Under the pieces are notes generated by a model, which was not told the DNA's origin, did no database searches, and saw nothing but the letters and a program-made list of their open reading frames with translations. Made by a program: the position numbers and the translations under genes. A stretch of DNA of 64,000 nt from Lantana camara (taxonomy: Eukaryota > Streptophyta > Magnoliopsida > Lamiales > Verbenaceae), in the NCBI GenBank assembly GCA_037501455.1, contig CM074863.1, forward strand, positions 62,911,501-62,975,500, written 5' to 3'. Each line of letters opens with the position of its first letter. The stretch's first letter is position 1. Shown here in pieces: positions 36,587-48,859 of the stretch.

Positions 36587-36981
36587 TTAAAGGTTCAGAC
36601 TTCTGAACTCTGTGTGCTTATGCACTTTTGTTATTCTGAATGCAAGCTTTGGAAATTTTATTATATTGGGCCCTGGCGGTCTGGTTAAGTAGTAGATCGG
36701 GAGGCGTGCGCCAATGGCTACTATGATACTGGCCGCCGTACTGACCTTGGTGATGGTTTAATCAGAGGTTGGTTACTCCACATCGAAGGTCGGGAGAGGT
36801 GGTAAATTCCTCCCGTTTTGCACGTCACCGCGAGGTAGCTCCCTAGGCGCGACAATAAGGGGAGAAGGGGTGGTGTATGTGTTGGAAAACAGGAATCAGA
36901 AAGCAGCGGAAATTTAAAAATTTTTCCAACAAAAAGATCTTAGACTCGCAATCGTGAATCCAAATTCGTAGAGATCAAGAA

Positions 36982-39900
36982 TGTAACACCCCGCTCGTCC
37001 AACGTATAAGGTACGCCACATTCCAACTTTATTATGTGTCTAATTATATTATTTTGTGTTTTGCCTGGCCCTATTTTGAACTCTTTTAGAGTTTAAGGGC
37101 CTGTTTGTAATTTTCTCTTTTTTGGGGGTTTTCTGGTCACTTCTCGTTTGGTTGAGATTTTGACCTCTTTGACCCCTTTAACGTGTTCGGGGCAACGAAA
37201 CGAGTCCGTAGACTCTAAGTTTGCCCCATTCTGACTTCGTTAGCCCGTTCGTCCGATCGTTTTTGCTTACGAGGACCCGAGATATATACCCCGGATCCTC
37301 GTTTTGCGTGCCAGAATTTCAGATCAGCCTCAGTCGTCTTTCTCCCGCGATCTAACACTGCTCACACACACTCGAAGGTGTATTTTCACACACAATCCAA
37401 ACTCGCTCGTTTCTCGACGGATTTCGACGAACCAATAGTGCTTTTTGACGAGCTCGAAGACGCGATCACAACCGTACCAAGATCTTGACCAACCGATGAA
37501 CGACGGCGGAGTTATCGCCGATTTTCAGTCACACGCGGAGGGTGGTGGCGGACCGTGGCTTCGCCGCCCATTCGCGGCGGTCTCCGGCGGACTTCCGGCG
37601 ACACGCGCCTCCTACCCAGTTGAAGGGGGACCTGGCGCATCGACCAGCGTTGGCGGCGCGGCCATCCGGGCCGCGGTTGGGCCGCACGCGCCGCCCGAAG
37701 TGATGGTGGCGGACGCCCGACACTGTAGCACGGCGGCTCCGCTGTGCTCCGGCGAGTTTCGCGGGCGGAGCTTGACCCTATTCGACCTATTTTGATCTCC
37801 TGAGTCCATTTCTGACCTCAAATCAAGCAACCGGTGACCGTAGGTGGCGGAAACCGGCGGTGACGCGGCGGTGCGACTTTGGCCGGCGATTTGGGACCTT
37901 TTCCGGCCGGTTTTGGTGGTGCTCCCTTTACAAAAGTTGCTTGGAATGACAAAACTTAGCGGATGGCATCGACGGCGTTCCAGGAACCGGCCGTTGGCGG
38001 CAGAGCGGTGGTGAACCTGCCTGAACCGGCGGCTTCTCTCTCCGGCGATTTTTCTGGTGATTTGACTTGGGGCTTTTGTAGGGCTCGTTGCGGGCTTTCC
38101 ACCGGTATGCTCGGATTCCATTTTCGTTTTACGGTTTGTATTTAATTTCAGTTTTCGTCCTTGGAATTCGGTTCAGTTTTTCGTCAACGAAGTCCCACGT
38201 GTTTGCTATTTTCTGAAATTGGTTTGAGGGCTTTTGTCAAGCAGGCCGAGGCACACGTTTCTTTCCTTCCGGGGATTTTTCCGACCACCGGAGGCGGTGT
38301 TCCGGTGGCGGCCGGTGACTGTTCGGCCGGCTGCGGTGGCGGTATTCCGGCGACCTCCGGACCGTGTGTTCCTTTCGTCGTGGTGAGTCTATCACCGCTT
38401 TCCGTTCGTCAATCGGATGCCCGGTTGATTTATTATGATTTATTTTGTATAATTTGAATATTTGGAATTAATTGTTTTAATTGCAATAAATTGTGTATTG
38501 TTGTATTTGTCGATCAATATGTATGCTAATGGATATAAAATCATGTATTAAGTGAAATGTGATAGGTATGAATATATTGATTCGTAAATTGGACCCCGAT
38601 ATGTTGAATTCATGCTATTTGTTTAAACTTGAAGGGGTGTATGTGTAATTTCACTAAACATATAAATTGTATGATTTCAATTAATCCTTGTCGATTGATA
38701 AACAATTATGCTAATTATGATTTCGATTAAGATAAATTATTATGGTTAAGCTTGAAGCTTTTTAATTAGTCTAATCACTTAAATTGAAATAATCCTATTA
38801 TGCGATATATGAATTTATATGAAATAATGTGATATGCATTGCCTTCCATTTTATTTATTTGAATTGATTGTGTATGAGAACATCTCTTGATCTACTTTGT
38901 GAATATGTGGAGCTATGCGATATTGTATTTTACAAGTAATTAGTATGATTATGAACTTGGCTTATGTGATTGCATTTCTTAAGTACTTGAGCATGTGCCG
39001 TGTGTCTTTATATGGTTGTCTGAGTCTGAGTCTGAGTTTTGTACTATGTTTTGTGTGATCAGTTGGTACAGGTGCACCCGGGGTGGTGACTTGTGGTCGT
39101 GCAGGTTCCGGGGTGGACCACTTGCTTTGGGTTTTGGGCTTTGTCTGGTACCAGGTGAGGCTGTTTTTGTTTTAGCTATGTAACAAACCTTACAACCCTT
39201 ATGTGAAAAGCTTTGGCCAAAACCTTATGATTATTTATATGTTACTTTTAAAGTAAAGTCATCGAGTAAATATTGATCGAGTAAACCCTTTTCAAATGAA
39301 TTATGAAATATGTTATGTTTCCTATGAAATGAAATGTTTTGGCGAGATTATGCATGTATTTATGTTCACGGGCCCAGGGACTTAGTGCAAGTGGCTATCC
39401 GGGGAGGCAAGGGCCGACGGTGATCCCTTGTACTAGTCCCAATTTATGTACGGCGGTACCGGACCTCGTCAGGAGATTGGCGGGGAAAGGGAGCTGAGTG
39501 CCATCTGGGGAGTCATGTTCCCCTTTTGGTCAATGATTGGGTGGTCGGGCCTTGCAAACCCACCACCAACCTGGAGGAAGAAGGTTGGAACTTATTTATG
39601 ATTATGATTATGATTATGATTATGTTATGATTAATAGGCACCGTGCGGGAAGGCCGGGACACGGATTGCCCAAACGAATATGTGTAGGATATGATATGAT
39701 TTATGATCTGTGTGTATTATGATATATTGCATGATCACCTATTTAAAGTATTACTGATATTTGTCGTACACAGTCGGAGTTTGGTTGGAGATGATGCACG
39801 CTCACTCGCCGAGCCTATATGTTTATGTATGAATTATGAACTTAATGAGTTTAATATGAATAGTCGTAAAGTCTGAGCATTGCTTAGTCATTCTTTTGCC

Positions 39901-40529
39901 CTTTTGGGAACTAACTTTAAATAAAACCTTGCTCGGGATTTATGACTTGCATGTGCATGTTTTTATATATATTTATCGCTCCTGCTCGCTCAGTCTTCTA
40001 GAGACTGACCCTCCCCCTTCTTTTCCACTTTTCAGTTCTTGCAGGTTTGAGCTAGGCGGCCTTGAGTCTGTGTCGGTCTGTTTGATTTGTTATATACCTT
40101 GTTTTGATTTGTGAAGGAATTATGTATATGATATGTATATATTTGCAGGTTGGTACTCATGATTTGGATGTATGAATTTCGGGACAGGTTAGGACAGTTG
40201 CTCGGTTTAGATGAACCCGTTTTGATTATATGTTTGATCGGGACAGGTTTCTAGGACAGTTGAACCCGTTTAGCTGATGTTGAATTACTTTTTGAAATAT
40301 ATGAATTATGATTGCTGATTAAGGTTTTTGAGAATTCATATTTTGTATCGCTTCCGTATTCAGGTCTTGCATATTTACGCTTGTACGGGGTTTAGGTACC
40401 GCCTAGCTTAGGAGTGGTTTTTGTTTGTCACCCGTTCCCTATGACTTGGTGCGTGTGCGGACTTTCCATTTCGTATACGTGTCGGGTCATAGTGCGGGGG
40501 TGTGGTGCCCCACCGCTTGGGGTGCTACA
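36982..40529 (+). repeat. 5' LTR of the LARD (3548 bp)
   Basis: TGTAACACCCCGC to GGGGTGCTACA. A possible TATA motif, ATATATA, lies near 37273. A strongly GC-rich stretch with many CCGG and CGGCGG motifs fills 37500-38400, unlike the AT-rich rest. A TATGAT microsatellite is at about 39597-39625. The 116-codon open frame at 37445-37795 resembles no family I know and is probably incidental to the high GC content. Confidence 0.93.
39450..39518 (+). repeat. 69-bp conserved LTR block (LARD copy)
   Basis: Identical to 1644-1712. The sister copy in the 3' LTR starts at about 45573 and differs at a few positions near its beginning. Confidence 0.88.
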
Positions 40530-40536
40530 TCTTAAG

Positions 40537-40549
40537 TGGTATCAGAGCT
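40537..40549 (+). promoter_or_regulatory. Primer-binding site (tRNA-iMet) of the LARD
   Basis: TGGTATCAGAGCT, seven bases after the 5' LTR, is complementary to the 3' end of plant initiator tRNA-Met. Confidence 0.92.
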
Positions 40550-42412
40550 ACCAGGTTCAGAACCGGTGCTCTGGAGTCGTGTCGTGTCAGTTTAGGTCGG
40601 ACGGCATAGGAATACTTGTGCATTGCATTCGTTTGATGAGAAATTTTGACTTCTCTGCATGAATTTGTTTAAGCTTATATGATTGTGTGCACACTATGAT
40701 TACGATTCTTGCAAAATTATCACTGTTATGCTTTAAATTTTATTAAAATTACGTATTGCATTTGCATTACTTAAGTGTTCTTAATTGTTTTTATTACTTG
40801 ACATATCCACGTACTAACCTGCATGCATAGATATTTATTCAATTTGTGAATTGCAGGGAGTTGGCTTGTTGACAAAATTTTTAATTGATCGTGACAATAT
40901 TTCTCGCTTCTATAAATTGATGACAGAAGATTCAAGACTACCATGCCTTGATTACTTGAATAAAGGATAAATGGATTTCTGAAAGAATTCGACAATATCT
41001 AGATGCTAAACTTATGGAAACAGGTATTATGCATTCATAGCACGTGCATCATGCATTGGATTAAATTATAATTATTTTGAACATTTGTTCTACGTGCTTG
41101 ATTGCCTTCTTTGCTGGATATGAGTGCCTGCCATTTACATCCCTAATCCCGCATGCATTAGTTTTGTGGTTATATTTAGGTGAGTTTGTTACCTGTTTCA
41201 ACGAGTACTGATTTTAGTGGAAGCTTCATTGGGATCTGAATAGGAGTGGATCAGAAAGTGGACAGTTGATTTAACAAACTCGGGGTATAGAGTGGATAAA
41301 AGAAGATGTCTGTATACAAGGGAAACAAGAGACCTTTTAACTAACGAGGTGCCTTCAGGATATATACTTAACTACTTGGGGGTACTCGGGGTTAGCAAAT
41401 TTTATAAGGGAAGTCAGAATTTCTAAATCTGAATGGCATAAGGCGACAATGAAGGAATCAAGGCACTTGTACAATTCAGAAAATTCTAAAGAGGGAATCG
41501 GATTACTATTATAGAGACACCACCAGAGTAGTTACTCTTACATAAAGGGAAAAGGGGGAAAATTTTTTAAGCTATGGGATTTAGTGCTGAGGTCATTGAA
41601 GATCAACTCCACCAAATATTGAGGATAGGGGCATCATTTACAACGACGGTGTACTAAGTAAGATCGTTTAAAGATTCTTCATCTATTTCCCGACGATGGT
41701 CCTGAGAGATTTTACCGTTGGAAGAAATAGCAATTCCCGATTACCGAGGATTTTACTGGGATTTCAAGAGACCCCACGGATCACTTTACTCCGAGAATCA
41801 AGTGAGGCGGTCCAAGATCATTTGGGTACCCAAGAATATGAGGGAATATTAAAGAATGCAAGTTTGAACGTAAGGATTGGAACCACTGCCAATCAAGGAT
41901 TCGATTATCCTTCCAAATTAAAGAATTGCCAACCTCGACTTCAATTCCACGGTGAACGGTACCTTAAGCATTCATGGCATTTGCATCCATGCATTTTACA
42001 AGTAATTATATTTTATTTTGCTTGATGTATGTGACAACGTGTAATGTTTGATGTTGCTCGATTGTAATAACGTGACTAACTGCTTTAATTTTTCATAGCT
42101 TAAAATTTGTTGTTTTGTTGTTAATTCTTGTAAACTGAATGGAATACTTGTGTGAATTGTTCGTGTCTCTATGTTTATAATTTCTTTGGTTACTCACTAA
42201 CCCTTCATGCACATACAAGCATATTGTGGTTTTATTTTTCAGAGATTCCATCGCGATATCCCCCTTAAGTTGAAGCATGGATGTTGAATCAGTATTCTAG
42301 GGACACCGATATCAGTAGTGTTAAGGTACACTAAACATGCATCACATGTTTTACATCAAGTGCTACTTTAATGTGTGTATGTATGAATGCTGAATAAGTG
42401 AACTTGTGTGTT
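40550..42412 (+). other. Non-coding interior of the LARD
   Basis: About 1.9 kb without gag or pol similarity in any frame. Short open frames (for example 109 codons from 41696) have no recognisable motif. AT-rich, with runs resembling leader sequence. Whatever packaging or replication signals the element needs must be here, in the hairpin array or in the LTRs. Confidence 0.75.
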
Positions 42413-42784
42413 AGGGAGTTGTTGAGATCTTTCTATTTATGTGTTAGGGGGATGTGGGATTCTCCCTATTTATGTGATAGAAAGATGTTGGATTCTTTCT
42501 AATTATGTGAGCAAGAGATGCTGGATTCTCTTGGTGTTAGATATTTGGGAGATGCTGGATTCTCTCGAATTTAGGGGTTTGAGAAATGCTGGATTTTCTC
42601 AAACTAGAATGTTTGGAAGATGTAGAAGTCTGCCAGACTTAGGTTGAGAGACGGGGCTCTCTCGATTACGTGGTTGAGAGACGGGGTTCTCTCAATTCTG
42701 TGCCTGAGGGACGGGGTTCTCTCTTTTGATGTGCTGGGAGACGGGGCTCTCTCTCTCTTGCGTGCTGAGAGATGGGATTCTCTC
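42413..42784 (+). repeat. Tandem array of 12 covarying hairpins
   Basis: Unit starts at 42413, 42445, 42478, 42512, 42543, 42577, 42612, 42644, 42674, 42706, 42736 and 42767 (period 30-35). Stems differ yet pair: TAGAAAGA/TCTTTCTA, CAAGAGA/TCTCTTG, GTTTGAGAAA/TTTCTCAAAC, TTGAGAGA/TCTCTCAA, GGGAGA/TCTCTC. Units 2-6 share the loop TGNNGGAT and units 8-11 the loop CGGGGC or CGGGGT. G:T pairs occur in several units and only unit 7 has a plain mismatch. The array ends about 300 bp before the polypurine tract. Confidence 0.9.
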
Positions 42785-43057
42785 TTGGTTGTTGAGGCTT
42801 AGTTACAGGTGGCCAGACAGCAGCTAGCCAACGATGAGGGTGCGACGGTATTGAGCTTTGGTTGCAGTGGCCTAGTGGAGATTGAACGAGTTTGAAGCGA
42901 CCAACGGTCAAGTGTTGAACAAACCTCTGGGACTACGGAACTCTGAGGGGAGTTGATGCAATTAGTGGAAGTAAACTTAACAGCCAGGGCTTTTACTCTA
43001 CACGATTTCAGGAGATGGATTGAAGTATTCCAACTCGAAGCTTTATGACTCAGTAAT

Positions 43058-43094
43058 AGGACCTGAGGACAGGTCCTTTTGAAGGAGGGAAGAT
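43058..43094 (+). promoter_or_regulatory. Hairpin and polypurine tract of the LARD
   Basis: AGGACCT (43058-43064) pairs with AGGTCCT (43071-43077), then GAAGGAGGGAAGAT (43081-43094) runs into the LTR start. The - strand gypsy fragment has AGGTCCTTTTAAGG at the same place. Confidence 0.85.
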
Positions 43095-46000
43095 TGTAAC
43101 ACCCCGCTCGTCTAACATATAAGGTACGCCACATTCCAACTTTATTATGTGTCTAATTATATTATTTTGTGTTTTGCCTGGCCCTATTTTGAACTCTTTT
43201 AGAGTTTAGGGGCCTGTTTGTAATTTTCTCTTTTTAGGGGGTTTTCTGGTCACTTCTCGTTTGGTTGAGATTTTGACCTCTTTGACCCCTTTAACGTGTT
43301 CGGGGCAACGAAATGAGTCCGTAGACTCTAAGTTTTCCCTATTCTGACTTCGTTAGCCCATTCGTCCGATCGTTTTTGCGTACGAGGACCCGAGATATAT
43401 ACCCCGGATCCTCGTTTTGCATGCCAGAATTTCAGATCAGCCTCAGTCGTCTTTCTCCCGCGATCTAACACTGTTCACACACACTCAAAGGTGTATTTCA
43501 AACACAATCCAAACTCGCTCATTTCTCGACGGATTTCGACGAACCAATAGTGCTTTTTGACGAGCTCGACGATGCGGTCACAACCGTACCAAGATCTTGA
43601 CCAACCGACAAACGACGGCGGAGTTATCACCGATTTTCAGTCGCACGCGGAAGGTGGTGGCGGACCGCGGCTTCGCCGCCCATTAGTGGCGGTCTCCGGC
43701 GGACTTCCGGCGACATGCGCCTCCTACCCAGTTAAAGGGGGACCTGGCGCATCGACCAGCGTTGGCGGCGCGGCCATCCGGGCCGCAGTTGGGCCGCTCG
43801 CGCCGCCCGAAGTGGTGGTGGCGGACGCCCGGCACTGTAGCACGACGGCTCCGCTGTGCTCCGGCGAGTTTCGCGGGCGGAGCTTGACCCTATTCGACCT
43901 ATTTTGATCTCCTGAGTCCATTTCTTACCTCAAATCAAGCAACCGGTGACCGTAGGTGGCGGAAACCGGCGGTGACCCGGCGGTGCGACTTTGGCCCGGG
44001 ATTTGGGACCTTTTCCGGCCGGTTTTGGTGGTGCTCCCTTTACAAAAGTTGCTTGTAATGACGAAACTTAGCGGATGACATCGACGGCGTTCCAGGAACC
44101 GGCCGTTGGCGGCGGACCGTGGTGGACTGGTGGTGAACCGGCCTGAACCGGCGGCTTCTCTCTCCGGCGATTTTTCTGGTGATTTGACTTGGGGCTTTTG
44201 TAGGGCTCGTTGCGGGCTTTCCAACAGTATGCTCAGATTCCATTTTCGTTTTACGGTTTGTATTTAATTTCAGTTTTCGTCCTTGGAATTCGGTTCGGTT
44301 TTTCGTCAACGAAGTCCCACGTGTTTGCTATTTTCTGAAATTGGTGTTGAGGGCTTTTGTCAAGCAGGCCGAGGCACACGTTTCTTTCCTTCCGGGGATT
44401 TTTCCGACCACCGGAGGCGGTGTTCCGGTGGCGGCCGGTGACTGTTCGGCCGGCTGCGGTGGCGGCATTCCGGCGACCTCTGGACCATGTGTTCCTTTCG
44501 TCGTGGTGAGTCTATCACCGCTTTCCGTTCGTCAATCGGATGCCCGGTTGATTTATTATGATTTATTTTGTATAATTTGAATATTTGGAATTAATTGTTT
44601 TAATTGCAATAAATTGTGTATTGTTGTATTTGTCGATCAATATGTATGCTAATGGATATAAAATCATGTATTAAGTGAAATGTGATAGGTATGAATATAT
44701 TGATTCGTAAATTGGACCCCGATATGTTGAATTCATGCTATTTGTTTAAACTTGAAGGGGTGTATGTGTAATTTCACTAAACATATAAATTGTATGATTT
44801 CAATTAATCCTTGTCGATTGATAAACAATTATATTAATTATGATTTCGATTAAGATAAATTATTATGGTTAAGCTTGAAGCTTTTTAATTAGTCTAATCA
44901 CTTAAATTGAAATAATCCTATTATGCGATATATGAATTTATATGAAATAATGTGATATGCATTGCCTTCCATTTTGTTTATTTGAATTGATTGTGTATGA
45001 GAACATCTCTTAATCTACTTTGTGAATATGTGGAGCTATGCGATATTTTATTTTACAAGTAATTAGTATGATTATGAACTTCGCTTATGTGATTGCATTT
45101 CTTAAGTACTTGAGCATGTGCCGTGCGTCTTTATATGGTTGTCTGAGTCTGAGTCTGAGATTTGTACTGTGTTTTGTGTGATCAGTTGGTACAGGTGCAC
45201 CCGGGGTGGTGACTTGTGGTCGTGCAGGTTCCGGGGTGGACCACTTGCTTTGGGTTTTGGGCTTTGTCTGGTACCAGGTGAGGGTGTTTTTGTTTTAGCT
45301 ATGTAACAAACCTTACAACCCTTATGTGAAAAACTTTGGCCAAAAACTTATGATTATATATATGTTACTTTTAAAGTAAAGTCATCGAGTAAATAATGAT
45401 CGAGTAAACCCTTTTCAAATGAATTATGAAATATGTTATGTTTCCTATGAAATGAAATGTTTTGGCGAGATTATGCATGTATTTATGTTCACGGGCCCAG
45501 GGACTTAGTGCAAGTGGCTATCCGGGGAGGCAAGGGCCGACGGTGATCCCTTGTACTAGTCCCAATTTATGTATGGCGGTAAGAGACCTCGTCAGGAGAT
45601 TGGCGGGGAAAGGGAGCTGAGTGCCATCTGGGGAGTCATGTTCCCCTTTTGGTCAATGATTGGGTGGTCGGGCCTTGTAAACCCACCACCAACCTGGAGG
45701 AAGAAGGTTGGAACATATTTATGATTATGATTATGATTATGTTATGATTGATAGGCACTGTGCGGGAAGGCCGGGACACGGATTGCCCAAACGAATATGT
45801 GTAGGATATGATATGATTTATGATCTGTGTGTATTATGATATATTGTACGACCACCTATTTAAAGTATTACTGATATTTGTCGTACACAGTCGGAGTTTT
45901 GGTTGGAGATGATGCATGCTCACTCGCCGAGTCTGTATGTTTATTTATGAATTATGAACTTAATGAATTTAATATGAATAGTCGTAAAGTCTGAGCATTG

Positions 46001-46647
46001 CTTAGTCATTCTTTTGCCCTTTTGGGAACTAACTTTAAATAAAACCTTGCTCGGGATTTATGACTTGCATGTGCATGTTTTTATATATATTTATCGCTCC
46101 TGCTCGCTCAGTCTTCTAGAGACTGACCCTCCCCCTTCTTTTCCACTTTTCAGTTCTTGCAGGTTTGAGCTAGGCGGCCTTGAGTCTGTGTAGGTCTGTT
46201 TGATTTGTTATATACCTTGTTTTGATTTGTGAAGGAATTATGTATATGATATGTATATATTTGCAGGTTGGTACTCATGATTTGGATGTATGAATTTCGG
46301 GACAGGTTAGGACAGGTGCTCAGTTTAGATGAACCCGTTTTGATTATATGTTTGATCGGGACAGGTTTCTAGGACAGTTGAACCCGTTTAGCTGATGTTG
46401 AATTACTTTTTGAAATATATGAATTATGATTGCTGATTAAGGTTTTTGAGAATTCATATTTTGTATCGCATCCGCATTCAGGTCTTGCATATTTGCGCTT
46501 GTACGGGGTTTAGGTACCGCCTAGCTTAGGAGTGGTTTTTGTTTGTCACCCGTTCGCTGTGACTTGGTGCGTGTGCGGACTTTCCATTGCGTATACATAT
46601 CGGGTCATAGTGCGGGGGTGTGGTGCCCCACCGCTTGGGGTGCTACA
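43095..46647 (+). repeat. 3' LTR of the LARD (3553 bp)
   Basis: Matches the 5' LTR along its whole length with scattered substitutions, many of them C/T or G/A at CpG, and a shorter TATGAT microsatellite (about 45717-45737). I judge identity to be in the high nineties percent by eye; it was not computed. Confidence 0.93.
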
Positions 46648-47603
46648 AAGAAACTCACTTAGGTAGTAGCTTTCTTGACACTTTTTGAGCCGTCCTCAAA
46701 CGCGCTTCATGCGGTAATGGCAACCCGTCCCTCGAAATCTCTTTCTACTTCAGAATCCATTGTAGGGATAACAATCCACACCAACCTGGATTCAAAACAT
46801 GTTAGGGAAGTTCTTAACGATATAACATAAAGAAAGAAATATGAAACGAGAAAGGCATGATTGAAACTCCCTTCGAAAACCAGTTTTGCGAAAGTAGAAA
46901 TCTGCCAGCCATAAAACCCTCGTGAAAAAATTCATCCTTCAAGATATGGACGAACGATTTTCGCCATCTTCTTTGGTTCGATTTTTCACTCGTTTTCTGT
47001 TGGGTTCAGAATCGTTTCATCATCCCTTCTGGTCGTTTTGCTTGATCCCCACTCCTTGGTAAAGCTCGAATCTTTAAAACTTCTAACTTGAAGCTCTCTA
47101 GAGATAGTCCACCAACTTGGCTACAATCTAACTAGTAAGGATGCTAGTTCTCTAGTTAGTGTTGAGGCTTAACCTAGGGTTTATTTGATCTTGGAGAAAG
47201 GATGGTGTTCAACACATGAACCAAAAGAATTGTCAATTGCTCTCTAAGGGGAGCATGAGCTTCCCTATATATAGGAAAGGGAGGGGTGGCCAAAAATCCT
47301 AGTCCTTATGGATTAAGGATTTTGGTCCCTCTCTCCTATTACTTGATCATCAAGTAATTTTGATTTTGACTTTGAATTCAAATTCAAATCAAATTTTAAG
47401 AGAGCTAAAATATCCAAACCCTTTTGGATATTATTATACTTTATTTATTAATAAATAAATAACTTATTTTATCTAATTAATTAATTTATAGTTAATTAAC
47501 TAGATTATTTTTCTCCAAAATTAGACTTTCTTTTTAATTCAAAATTAAACCAAAGTTTATTAAATAATTAATAAATTAATTATTTAATATTTAATCAAAT
47601 AAA

Positions 47604-47661
47604 CACGTGTCCCAATGACACGTGTCCAGTCACGTGACCCACACGTGTGGTTTCACACGTA
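47604..47661. promoter_or_regulatory. G-box cluster, left LTR of copia D
   Basis: CACGTG at 47604, 47619, 47631 and 47642, and a mutated CACGTA at 47656. The cluster lies about 330 bp upstream of the TATATATA box in the element's own (- strand) direction. Confidence 0.8.
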
Positions 47662-48805
47662 TGGGACCCTCTAGGCCCGATTAACTCGTTTAATCATTTT
47701 AAAGCCTCAACTCATGTAACCAAGTTGTTGTGTGTGACCCTCTAGGTTCTCAATTCAATTAGCAGTGACCCTAATTAATTAATCAGTCCACAGATTAAAC
47801 GACCATAGTCTAGCAACAGGTGTTTAACCCCTAGTTTAATTGGAATGTTCGGATTCGACAGAACCTTTAAGTCATTGATTCATGTGAGATACAATCCTCC
47901 TACTTACTATCTCTCTACCATGATCTAGGGTAAGGGAATAATTAGAACCCTAATAATTTGGTCTTAAAGCTAAGTGCATTTCATATCCATTTGATCTCAA
48001 TCCAAGAAACCCTTTTCTTGATGTCTTGATCTACTGCCTTGGCCAAGGACTCCATATGGTATATGAATGACTTACACAATAAGAGATCACCTTGCAAACG
48101 CAAGTGTAGGTCCTTTCTTGATTCTCATTCACTTTCATGAGTCACTTGTGCAGCCCCAGCATAAGCCTTGAATCAGTTGTCTAAGGCGACACCCTTTAAA
48201 GCTTATACCTAAGACTACAGAGTTAACTCATAAAGTGACATGGAACCTCAAGTCTAAGGATCAATTAATCATATCAATGACTCGTGAGATATTTCCTAAT
48301 CTGGAAGTTTCCATTTCCTGAAATAGAAACTTCCTTTCCCATTTAGGAATCTTCTCACACGAGGCACCTCAGTGAACTTACTTATTAAAGTAAGCACCCG
48401 CATGTATCATGCAGGTATCAACTATACACTTTGCACCTACATGAAACAAGGTGGTCCTTCTTAAGGGCGTGATCCCACAAGCAAGCCTTAAAGGAGTCAG
48501 GTTGACACTCCCACTATCTGTAGGACTCTTCGGCTTGGAGTATTTTACTAATCATGACTTATGTGATATTGGGCTCGTTCCATGAACCATTTCACCTAAA
48601 TGGTAGAGTCCTAAAGTCATCAGGATTAGGGGAGTTCTCATACATGCGCACATAATGGAAACACACAAAACACGTATTGTCATATAAAGAAGTGTTTGCC
48701 TATGATGATTAATAAATCGTATATTATTCAAAGATTGTCTGTGATATAAGAAAAGTCCCAAAGCAGATTACGTCGAATCGGCTTTCGAGGGCACTATTCC
48801 TAACA

Positions 48806-48820
48806 ATCTCCCACTTGCCC
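48806..48820 (-). promoter_or_regulatory. Polypurine tract of copia D
   Basis: ATCTCCCACTTGCCC on the + strand, i.e. GGGCAAGTGGGAGAT directly before the - strand LTR start TGTTAGGAATAGTGCC. It is the usual AAGTGGGAG tract of copia elements. Confidence 0.9.
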
Positions 48821-48859
48821 GTAAAAGCCATTTAGGTACTCTAAGTCCCATCTTCTCAA

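Larger units (their letters stand above)
36982..46647 (+). mobile_element. LARD: non-autonomous gypsy derivative with 3.55-kb LTRs
   Basis: Two closely similar LTRs (36982-40529, 43095-46647) flank a 2565-bp interior that has an initiator-Met primer site, a polypurine tract and no gag or pol. AAGAA is duplicated at 36977-36981 and 46648-46652, and the empty site is preserved at 54728. This is the layout of large retrotransposon derivatives, which depend on enzymes from an autonomous relative. CTGAGGAC upstream of the polypurine tract matches L3, and the hairpin array matches the - strand gypsy fragment, so the helper is probably a Tekay/Del-like chromovirus. Confidence 0.93.
36880..48805 (-). 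repeat. 3' LTR of copia D, split by the LARD
   Basis: The pieces are 36880-36981 and 46653-48805. They align with 54627-56878 without the 9.67-kb LARD, so the right LTR is a natural empty-site control for the LARD insertion. The TATATATA box is at 47266-47273 (- strand sense). Confidence 0.92.

Noticed and set aside
37445..37795. 116-codon open frame, present in both LARD LTRs
   Set aside because: GC-rich DNA lacks stops by chance, the other frames are also open, there is no known domain, and conservation follows simply from the two LTRs being near-identical copies.
39597..39625. TATGAT microsatellite as a functional element
   Set aside because: A simple repeat whose length differs between the two LTRs; no further signal.
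42413..42784. Possible CRISPR-like array
   Set aside because: Units are too short and too variable, there are no unique spacers of even length, and the setting is a plant retrotransposon.
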